Source of the DNA: Brachionus koreanus
Lineage: Eukaryota; Rotifera; Eurotatoria; Ploima; Brachionidae
NCBI GenBank assembly: GCA_016987375.1
Contig: PJRA01000293.1
Span: 2,499-19,151, forward strand
DNA: 16,653 nt
Direction: 5' to 3'
Below, piece by piece: positions 8,856 to 16,653 of this stretch; within the stretch, counting starts at the first letter, position 1, and every line of letters starts with the position of its first letter. Under the pieces are notes generated by a model. The model was given only the letters and a program-made list of their open reading frames with translations, ran no database searches and had not been told where the DNA came from. The translations under genes were made by a program, and so were the position numbers.

Positions 8856-10288
8856 ATTGTAAAGGATGAGTCATAATGTTTGCAAGATTTTCAAACCTAG
8901 ATTAAAATATGAACAGATATTCGGACAAAGATGAAATTTCACCCAACCAGTACAATGTTCTTCTTGTTATTTTCTTTGTTAGGTTCTGAGTCTTTGCATA
9001 ATAGTGGCACTCTAGGAGCACTTGTTTTGATCCATCCAGTCACACCTGGTAGTATTTTAAATTAACTGAATTTTTCTTAAAGAATTAAATTTTTTTAAAT
9101 AAATTATTCTTAAGGAATTATAAGGTCTAAAATAACATGACCCTAAATCTTTATTGAGGTATATTAAGATATATTAAGATCTCTGCATACTTTGCAGTGC
9201 AGTAGTATATTTAAACTCCTTTCATTAAAAAATGAGAAATTGGTTTCAAAAAGATAATAATTGCGGTCTAAATGATTATTCGATGTAGAAACCTCTGTGT
9301 CAGATTGGAATAATTGCACAAAAAACTAACTGACAAACTTTTTTTTGATCTCATTTTAAAATTGGACGATATGATAGAAAATTTTACCACCCTAAACTTA
9401 AGCTTAAAAAATCAAGATAGAAAATCAAAATTATTCAAATTTAAAATAGAACAAGTTTATATTTTTATTTATATTTTCATAGTTTTAATGTAATCGATTT
9501 TTAGTTTCAATAGTTTTCATATCCCAAAATCAGTTTAAGTTTTAATTTAAAAATAGAAATGTATATTATTTTTGGGTATCTTAGTAATTGGTAATAATGT
9601 AGAAATTAAACATTGGAAATTAATTAATTCAAAATTAAAAATTTCAGCTTACTTATTATATAAATAATAGTTATTTGAATTAAAATCAAAATTACATATA
9701 ATCAATTGAAAATATTGCGTTAGAATTAAATCTTTAAGTTTAGCTTTTTTTTTATTTTTGATGCGAAGCTAAGGTTTTTTATTTAACTCAAGACAGAATA
9801 ATCTTGATCATTTTTTTCTATTTTAAGTGATAAAATTAAATATATATATTTTTACTAATTTAATTAATTTTAGTAGATTTCGTGCCTTTATTTCCCATCT
9901 CGTGCTAAAAGAATAAGCATTTTTTATTTGTTTATGAAAACTTAGAGATTTTCATTTGCTTTTTTAATTTTGTAAAAAAACAAAATTTAGAAGCCCTTCC
10001 AGTAAAATTAATAAAAGTGCGCCTGTTATTTAGACTTTCAAAACAGTGATTTAGCTTTTAATTATGCAAGCTTGAAACGACACCTAAAAAAGCTGCTTTT
10101 TATGGTTGCTAAGAAGCTGTCTTGAAGCATCATTTCTCAAGGTGAAAATAATCTTGTAAACATTTTGGCAGATTAAAAAGTATTCACTTTTCCAAAGCCT
10201 ATTTTTTCGACTTATTATGCAATAATTGTTCTAAATTAATTCAAATTAAAGTCTTCAGCTATTTCTTCGTATCTGATAATTGTTTTAG
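8856..10288. other. Intergenic spacer
   Basis: No gene that I can support. A - strand stretch at about 8940-9050 is open (PGVTGWIKTSAPRVPLL and following) but unlike anything I recognise. A perfect 10-bp tandem duplication (ATATTAAGAT twice) lies at 9161-9180. From about 10010 to 10290 base composition becomes more even, as expected for a promoter and 5' UTR of the next gene, but no promoter element is identifiable. Confidence 0.5.
10281..10288 (+). promoter_or_regulatory. Splice-acceptor-like site just upstream of the Tudor-array gene start
   Basis: TGTTTTAG ends 11 bases before the ATG at 10300, and an in-frame TAA follows at 10291-10293. The exon beginning here therefore cannot carry coding sequence from further upstream. 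The site may end a 5' UTR intron or accept a spliced leader, as used by rotifers and several other animal groups. Sequence alone cannot separate these. Confidence 0.35.
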
Positions 10289-10299
10289 AATAAAAATTC

Positions 10300-13200
10300 A
10301 TGTCTAAGAATAGTAAAGACCTCGCTAAAGGAGACAAAATTATTGCCAGAAATGAGTCATTGGGCTATTATTTTTCAGCTCGTGTTTCGAAAGTATATGA
10401 CTCTCAGTATGCCAGCATCAAATTTGATGACGGAACCAAAAATTCAAACATTGCCACTAAAAATTTGATTAAATCAACTGATAAATTCTCTCCCATTAAA
10501 GTTTCTTATAAAAAAAAATAAAATAAATAAAAACTTAAATCACTTTTCTTCAGGTTGGTGATCATGTAATGGCCAAGGTTTTAAATGAATTTGATATAGC
10601 TTGTTGGGTCCCTGGAGTAGTTCAATCTGTTGACAACTATGCTGCAAAAAAATATTTTGTTGTCCTATATTTCAATGGCCTAGAGGGTGATAACATCAGA
10701 TCAGAATTGATAAAGATATCACGAGACAAATACAGTGAAATATTAAAATATATCCGCTCTTTGTTAGGCGACGAGTAAGTAAACTATCAATTGACAAATT
10801 TTCAATTTTCGTTTAGCACGAGCAATATTGTTTTCAAAGCTTATCGTGACCAGCATTTCTCTGAAGAGCCACCACTTCGACCTTTGTCCCCTCCGGACAT
10901 GGATCTTATAAAATCTAATATTGTTTCTGATATCAAAGATCATCTAAATTCACGTAAATTAAATTTAAATTAAAACCAAGAGTTTCAAAACTTCTAATAC
11001 AATTTTTACTTTTGGATGAAGTTTATTATGAATATCAGGCAAATTTTTCAATTCATATAGAATATCAATTCATTTAAATTTTTTTGCTCACAAATCAATA
11101 TTTTAAAGGACTTTCAGTATGTTTTAGTTAAAAAATTTATCCCAAGGGTGTTAAAATTTGTAAAAGCTTAAGAATTATGTTTTATAATGTTAAATTTGCC
11201 TTAGTTAACATTGTTGAAACAGGCTCCAGAATCGCAATAAGTTGGTTTTGGTGGTCTTAATGATCGCATAGAAAAACAAAACACTAAAAACTTTAAAAAG
11301 GCAAATTTCTTAGATAAAAAACAACAGAAAAGATAATTTAGTGTTTTTAGTAATTTCCAAAAAAAATAATATACATAGTATAATTTCTTTCTAGTATTAT
11401 GTTTGGGAAAAATGAAAATATTTTTAAATTTTTATATTTTTAGATTTATTGTGCAAAGTTTAAGAAATTCTTTAACTTGAGAAAAATAATCTAAAAATAT
11501 GAAAATATTAAAATGTAAAATTATCTAAATTTCGCCTATTTTTAAAAAATATTGAAAGCATTCTAAAACTTTTTTATCTTCAAAATTGCTTCAAAAATTA
11601 ACATCGGACATAATTTTCATATATTTTTTTAGTTCAACGAATGAGTTAAGATTTTTATGAACAAAAATAATACAAGAAATTAAAGAAAATTCAAATTTTA
11701 AATAAAAATTTTAGTCTAGATTTTTGAAACTAAAAAAATGTTCTTGCTTGTCAAAGTCAACTCTTATAGCTCGTATAAATTTTTGTACTATGCTTACGTT
11801 GTAGATCCTTGTTCAGGCTTTGTTTTTCAAAGAGTTATAAAGTTCAGCGAGCATCTAAGGAACTTTTTGAATTATTTAGATAAACTTGTTTGTGTCTTGG
11901 ATGCTATATTAATTTAATATGCGCTTTAATTTCGCAGAACGCTGTCATCAAAACAGAATTAGAATTTCAGATTTGAAGCCAAGTTGTTTCAGCTAAATTT
12001 CATGGTGTTTAATTTCATTTTGTTTGTCTGGTTAACAAGCTAACCAAGCTAAACCATTAATTAATCACTATTAATTTAATTATAAAAATAAATATATATA
12101 TATTTATATATAGAGTAATTCACAGACATAGTACTGTAAACAACGGTGTGTATCTTCTACTGTGCCTTTTATATTAATTCATTAAACTAAAAAAACTAAA
12201 TAAACTAATAATTTTTTGATATGATTTGTGTGATAAATTATTTAGGTTTTATTATTCCAATCAAAAAAAAAATCTTATAAAATATTATTCAATTATTTAT
12301 TTATTTAAAAAGTCAAATTTTTTAAATATTTATCTTCTAAAGAATTCAAACATTTTATTAGATATAAAAAAAAGTAGATAAATATTTTTAAGAATATTTT
12401 CTCATCAAACTTGTATTTTGACTAACTCATAACTTTTAGCAAAAAACTACTACTAAAATGAATGTGTTATTGAGTAATGTATGAATTTTCAAATTATTAA
12501 GAATATTAAAAAAAAAATAAATATTAATCTTACATTGAGATTTTGACACAGAAACAAATTTATATTAACTTGGTAGTTTACTGTGATTCTAAAATTAAAA
12601 ATCCAATTTTCACATTAAAAAGATGAGAAGCAGATAAAAGTTGAGAAGTTTTGGAATCTTCTGGAAAATTTTATTTTATTTTGTTTTAAATAGTTAAAAT
12701 AAATGAAAAATATGATAAAATGTTCAATGAACTTTCTGGTATAAAAAAAAGCCAACGACAATTAAAAGAAGAAATGGAAGGAAAATTAAAATTGCTTCGT
12801 GTCGATTTTGAGGAATGGAAAAAACAAGAACCACCTGTTATAATTCCAAATCCAAATACTTTTGTTTATATAAAAAATAAAAAAGCTGAACGAAATATAG
12901 TTCAAGGTGTTCCATTTGGCACTAAACCGAATCTAGTTTATGAGATGGTTCCTCAGCCAGAACCGAAATTGACAAATGAAGAAAAAATTTTAAAACTTCG
13001 CTCTGAACTGCCTGAAATTAAAGTTGGAGAAGAAGTTTTGGCCAAATGGCCTGATGATGGCTGGTACTATAGAAGCATTGTGACTGATTATTTGGGAAAT
13101 TATCAATACCTTGTCGAAGATTCTTTAAGAGACTATGAAAAAATCTATAGAGAAGATTTGATTTCGAATATCAAAAAACCTAGTTTGGATTTGGATGTTG

Positions 13201-13919
13201 GCGATCCAGTTTTGGCAAAGCATCCTGAGTATGAATTAAGCTATGCGCCTGGGCAAGTGTGTTATGTGAGCAACGATTTAAAGACCTATCATGTGCGTTT
13301 TTATGATTACGCTGAAGCCAGTGTTGATAATACGGAAGTTTTTAAGATTCCAAGAATAAAATTTCAGCCAGATATAAATGAAATTTTGAAGCTAGAGGAT
13401 AGATGGATAGGTCAAAAAGTAATTGCCAGGAACAATAGTAAAAAAGTTTACGAGTTAGGAAAAGTGATAAACAAGGTCAATTCTGGGAGACAATTCGAAA
13501 TTCAATGGCCTGATGGAACTGAGTCGATTCAAAATGCCAATCACATGTTTGGAAAGTTTACTCGAAAAAAAACTAAACATCACTTAGACTACATTTTAGC
13601 ACCAAAAGGAAAAATATTTCTGCCTGGAAGAATAACTGCACAGCGGGGTAACACATTTATAGTCAGATATTTTGATGACAGTTTGAGTGAAGATGTTAAT
13701 GTTGCTGACTGCTTTTGGCTATCAAGATGCTATTATGACGATGCAGCAAAATTTTGTAAAAATCAGTCAACACTTAATAAAGATTTAGATGAGAAAATTA
13801 TTATAGAAAAAGATTTTAACGATTCAAATTATTCAATTGGAAGAAAAACTCCGGTAGTAAGTGCCAAAGATTTTTTTACTGGTAAAACTAGCATAATTAA
13901 ACGAAAGCAAGTTTACTAA
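10300..13919 (+). CDS. Multi-Tudor-like (DUF4537-type) protein, four exons
   Basis: Exons: 10300-10500, 10554-10774, 10817-10953 and 12694-13919, 1785 nt, 594 residues. Introns are 53, 42 and 1740 bp, and all phases fit. The ATG is the first after an in-frame TAA at 10291. Six modules share a G-[DEQ]-x-V-[LIM]-A-[KR] opening followed by a beta-rich Y..G.V....F.V.F..D pattern. They open with GDKIIARN (about residue 11), GDHVMAKV (69), GEEVLAKW (298), GDPVLAKH (356), GQKVIARN (426) and LDYILAPK (484). Residues about 170-230 are charged and heptad-like, a probable coiled coil. Such Tudor-like repeats are known as DUF4537 in animal VWA3B and C11orf16 proteins; there is no VWA domain here. Function unknown: Tudor folds often bind methylated peptides or partner proteins. 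The alternative is two genes, with stops at 10973 and a start at 12720. I favour one because the phase fits and the coiled coil spans the junction. Confidence 0.8.
11738..11917 (+). other. Unrecognised 59-codon open frame inside the long intron
   Basis: ATG at 11738 to TAA at 11915-11917. It has more balanced codons than its AT-rich surroundings and begins MFLLVKVNSYSSYKFLYYAY. No family resemblance, no repeats and no membrane segment of convincing length are visible. It may be an alternative exon, a fossil insertion or chance. A possible small acceptor and donor pair follows near 11937-11980, but it gives no readable continuation. Confidence 0.2.
12091..12113. repeat. TA-rich simple repeat
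   Basis: Alternating AT dinucleotides with one interruption (ATATATATAT then TTATATATA). An ordinary microsatellite in AT-rich DNA. Confidence 0.8.
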
Positions 13920-14871
13920 GTTAAAATTTTTAATTAATTTATTTGATTTTATTATACTGGTAATTTTTGAAGTATCTAATGTTTTAATTTTTGAATTTGA
14001 ATTTTTTTGATAATTTAATTCTTAAATTAAAAAATAAATAAATATTAAAATTTTGAAAAAGCTCTATAGTTTTTCATAAATACCTAAAAAACTCATTTTT
14101 TTGATTAATTGAAATATTTAATCAATAATCTTTTTTTAACATTTTTTTTAAACTATTAAATTTTTTTACCTAAGCTATACTCGTTCTAACCTTAGTCCTA
14201 CTCTATTGTGTTATTTATCCATTTTATAATAGTTATTCTATTTTTTTGACTCAATAAATAAATAATTTATATATAAAGATAATTTTTTTAGATAATTCTA
14301 ACATACTGACAACTTATTTTATGATTGAAGGAGCTTCGCTTGACAGTCTTCAAATTTGCTGATAATAAAAAGTTTTAAATCAAAAATATTTGGATTTAAA
14401 AAATAGGAAATAAATTAAAAAAGCATTCAATTTTTTGTAATTCAATTGTTAATATGACTTAAAGCATTTGGATTATAGCTAGACTGGAATTTAGGAATAT
14501 ATTATAAATACCAAATACAAAATATTAAATAGTGTTAATTTTTTTTTAAAAATTCTATATTCATAAACAGAATCGAAATTTCTAAAAATTAAGGTAGAAT
14601 AATTTCAAGTGTTGATTTGCATGTTTTGATTAATAAAAGCTTTATTTTTTTTAATCTTATAACTATAATTTATTTTTAAACACTTATTTAAAAACTATTT
14701 TTTATTGTTTTTGGATTGCTTTTTTTTTAAATACATTAAAAAAATATTATTTTTTCTTATTTAAAAAAATATATGCAAATAAAATTTGAGTATTATATGT
14801 AAATTGATTGATACACAAATTACATTTATCTTGAGTTTTTTTTTAAATTTAAAGAATAAATAGAGTTGTTA
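13920..14871. other. 3' UTR and intergenic spacer
   Basis: A/T homopolymer-rich DNA. I find no coding segment, RNA gene or repeat with a recognisable identity. A slightly GC-richer patch around 14325-14370 has no readable frame. Confidence 0.6.
14033..14038 (+). promoter_or_regulatory. Candidate polyadenylation signal AATAAA for the Tudor-array gene
   Basis: First AATAAA after the stop codon at 13917-13919, about 115 bases downstream, a spacing like that of the RUFY-type gene. The AT-rich background weakens the call. Confidence 0.4.
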
Positions 14872-15045
14872 ACATGTGGAATGGATTACCGGAAAAACAA
14901 CGCAAAAACGTTGAATATTTTTAAGTCGAAACTAGATGCATGGCTTGTGAAAAAAGAAGCGACTGCTATAGCTCATTAGAGCTCTGCTCGGGCATTTTTC
15001 CGAGTCGCAGTTCAACTTACTACTTATACTACTAAAATAAACTGT
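14872..15045 (+). pseudogene. Non-LTR retrotransposon 3' end fragment
   Basis: Reads WNGLPEK at the start, then after a frame change NAKTLNIFKSKLDAWLVKKE and ATAIAH before a TAG at 14977-14979. This matches the C-terminus of the - strand element at 4989-5360 (NGWNKLPEDAVNA, FKAKLDSWLTKQKEATATAL). Only about 35 codons survive, so it is a severely 5'-truncated copy. After the stop lie the conserved AGCTC/GAGCT stem-loop, a second hairpin (CTCGG/CCGAG, 14987-15004) and a TACTA-rich tail at about 15018-15034. Confidence 0.85.
14970..14983 (+). repeat. Stem-loop overlapping the retroelement stop codon (second copy)
   Basis: AGCTCATTAGAGCT: 5-bp stem AGCTC/GAGCT with an ATTA loop, TAG stop included. 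It differs at one position from the copy at 4985-4998. Confidence 0.5.
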
Positions 15046-15048
15046 ATC

Positions 15049-15083
15049 CCGTTTTTTCCGAAAAAATTATGGAAAAAAAACGG
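15049..15083. repeat. A/T-rich hairpin after the retroelement tail
   Basis: CCGTTTTTTCC at 15049-15059 pairs with GGAAAAAAAACGG at 15071-15083 around an 11-base loop, with two extra A bases bulged. It lies just downstream of the retroelement fragment. It may belong to its integration site or to a small inverted-repeat element. Confidence 0.4.
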
Positions 15084-15248
15084 TGTTTTTTATCATCTCT
15101 TTTTAATCAATAAAAAAATTTTACATTTTTATAATTAAAGCAAATTATCGCTATTTTTTTTAATCGGAAATAAGGTCATCTTAAAAAACAATAAAATAAT
15201 ATACATGTAGATCAAATTAATATTCAAGACAAATACCCTATACAGCCA

Positions 15249-16170
15249 GCAGATGTCATATACTTGGACTTGAGAAAACATTCGATAAAATGTCCCATTA
15301 CCTGCTCCTCATTAAACTGGCTGCATTTGGTTTTCCAGATTTAATAATCAAGTGGATCAATTCCTTTTTTAGTGACTTTGTAAGCTCTACGCAGACGATA
15401 GCAAGCGACGAGGTTAGTCGTCCGTACAGAAGACTCGATGTAACTTCAGTCAGATCTTAGCATATTAATAGTATGGTCAGGCATATGGCTAACTAAATTT
15501 AACAAAAAGAAGTGTGTCGTCATGCATTTCAGAGCAAACAATAGGAAATTTGATTATCAACTTGGTCGCCTCATCATAGATAAGACAACGAAAGAACGCG
15601 ATCTTGGCGTTATAGTCACTACTGACCTCAAATCAAGGCCAAACGAGCAGCGGCAAGAGTGACGATGGTGGCAAGTCGAATACGATTCACTTTTAAATAT
15701 TTTTCTTTAAAGATGGTTGACCTTCTTTTCAAGCCTTTTGTTTGTCCTCACTTGGAGTTTGGAGTAGCAGCCTTGAATCCTTATCGACGAAGCGACATAG
15801 ATGTCCTCGAACAAGTTCAGAGAAGATTAGCGAAAATGGTTCTTGAAATGAAATCAAAACCCTATCTTCTGAGAAGAGAGGCTCTAGAATGGAGCGAAAT
15901 TGAAGAGAGACGCAGGCGTGGTGATCTCATTCAACTCCACAAAATTCAGCACGGACACTATTAGGTGACATTCATAAATGCAGATCAAACGATTGCTTCG
16001 GATGGTCTTTACAGCCTGGCAGGGAACACAAAAAATTGCCATAAAGCTATTCAAAGACAGCTGAACCGCAATTGTTGAGTTCGAACAACTTTTTTACAAA
16101 CCGAGAAATGGAACACTCTGGATGTGGCGACTAAGAATGTAACTAATACAAACATTTTCAAAAAATAATT
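15249..16170 (+). pseudogene. Non-LTR retrotransposon reverse-transcriptase region, deleted and rearranged
   Basis: Begins in the RT palm with ADVIYLDLRK, a one-base loss, then FDKMSHYLLLIKLAAFGFP and IIKWINSFF. It then jumps directly to LYADDSK (YADD at 15388-15399), so the segment normally between them is lost. After a scrambled stretch it resumes WLTKFNKKKCVVMHFRANN, then ERDLGVIV. The longest open piece, 15659-15964, includes VCPHLEFGVAALNPY, VLEQVQRRLAKMV and RRRGDLIQLHKI. The last part (FTNRE, WNTLDVATKNVTNTNIFKK) is frame-broken and ends near 16170 without the stem-loop seen in the other copies. RT motif A and YADD aspartates survive, but the gene is plainly dead. The protein differs strongly from the element at 4931-6060, so these are different families or old relatives. 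Confidence 0.85.
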
Positions 16171-16653
16171 GACAAATTACTTAATTTCTAATAAAAATCT
16201 TTGTTTGATTCCAGTTAAATTAATTGTTCTTTGGATAGGATATAATAAATGTGTAAAAAAAGAAAAAGTTTATTTATAAAATAGTTAAAAAAGTTATTTT
16301 TAATTAGGTAAAAATAAGTCTATAAAAAATAGCCTATTAAAAAATTGGCCAGAGGCTGTTAAAGTGGGACGTCTACGTACGCAGACACTTGGAGACTTAA
16401 TTCTCCCACAAAATTTATACTACTAGTACTACTAAAACTCTGACAAAAATAATCTATCCTTTTAAATGTACGATTAGATAAACTGACAATTTTTATTTTT
16501 AATACTAATAAGCAACAGAAAGAGATTTGTGAAACGAGATTTAGTTTCTTTCTGCAAAAAAATTGTTTCATCAATCTTTTTAGAACACGCAATTTTCTAT
16601 TTAATATTTTAAAATCAGCTTTCAAAAATAAATTTTATGCATTATTTTAGGAA
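16171..16653. other. Right-hand end: AT-rich DNA with a palindrome and a TACTA tail
   Basis: 16171-16340 is featureless AT-rich DNA. An imperfect 16-bp palindrome (GTCTACGTACGCAGAC, one mismatched pair) lies at 16371-16386 in a GC-richer patch. TTTATACTACTAGTACTACT follows at about 16416-16435. It shares TTTATACTACTA with the 3' tail of the element at 4931, so this may be another retroelement 3' end. A - strand open frame across 16359-16625 (88 codons) resembles no family I know and I do not call it a gene. Confidence 0.4.

Larger units (their letters stand above)
10954..12693 (+). other. Long intron (1.74 kb) of the Tudor-array gene (or intergenic if two genes)
   Basis: Donor CAC|GTAAAT precedes the stop of the third exon, and acceptor TTTTAAATAG ends at 12693. 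The split codon C+TT gives leucine, and both sides read as charged helix (DIKDHLNS then LKINEKYDK). Contents are mainly A/T runs, a TA-rich simple repeat at 12091-12113, and a small open frame at 11738-11917. If the donor is not used, reading continues only seven codons to a stop at 10971-10973. Confidence 0.6.

Noticed and set aside
10791..10973. Separate small gene of 60 codons
   Set aside because: Its first residues lie in the 42-bp intron 10775-10816. The remainder is in phase with the preceding exon.
15049..15083. Bacterial-type intrinsic terminator
   Set aside because: The context is an intron-bearing eukaryotic genome; a hairpin with a T run has no such role here.
16359..16625. 88-codon gene on the - strand
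   Set aside because: No recognisable motif, runs through the palindrome and repeat tail, and the composition is that of random AT-rich DNA.
1..16653. CRISPR arrays, tRNA or rRNA genes
   Set aside because: No regularly spaced repeats, no cloverleaf-like segment and no rRNA-like block were found in reading both strands.

Overview
This is a very AT-rich animal nuclear window. It carries two intron-bearing genes on the + strand, separated and followed by broken transposable elements. Most introns are tiny (42-59 bp, GT-AG, one probable GC-AG). With one-base-accurate phase matching they join exons into proteins of recognisable metazoan families. The AT-richness, very short introns, metazoan RUN/FYVE gene and CR1/Jockey-like retroelements suggest a small-genome invertebrate. 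A monogonont rotifer such as Brachionus is my best guess; this is an inference, since no rRNA or mitochondrial marker is present.

Layout. (1) 349-4292 +: a complete RUFY-type gene in eight exons. It has an N-terminal RUN domain, a long coiled coil and a C-terminal FYVE zinc finger, about 617 residues; a 1.78-kb intron splits the coiled coil and holds a compact cluster of stem-loops. (2) 4931-6060 -: an internally deleted non-LTR retrotransposon 3' part. (3) 6166-8715: a DNA transposon with about 315-bp, nearly identical terminal inverted repeats around a multi-exon, several-times-broken DDE (IS630/Tc1-like) transposase on the - strand; beside its right end lies a doubtful scrap of another transposase. 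(4) 9061-10288: AT-rich intergenic DNA. (5) 10300-13919 +: a gene I assemble as four exons with a 1.74-kb intron. It encodes about 594 residues with six Tudor-like (DUF4537-type) modules and a central coiled coil. (6) 14872-15045 + and 15249-16170 +: two more non-LTR fragments, the second scrambled. (7) 16171-16653: mostly uninformative, with a palindrome and a third copy of the TACTA-type 3' tail.

The two host genes have no evident functional link. The RUFY protein would act on endosomal membranes through PI3P and small GTPases. The Tudor-array protein is of unknown function. The repeats form two clusters, between the genes and after the second one. Two divergent non-LTR copies share a stem-loop that overlaps their stop codon and a similar short-repeat 3' tail. 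All splice models were made by hand from reading frame and phase, without transcript evidence.
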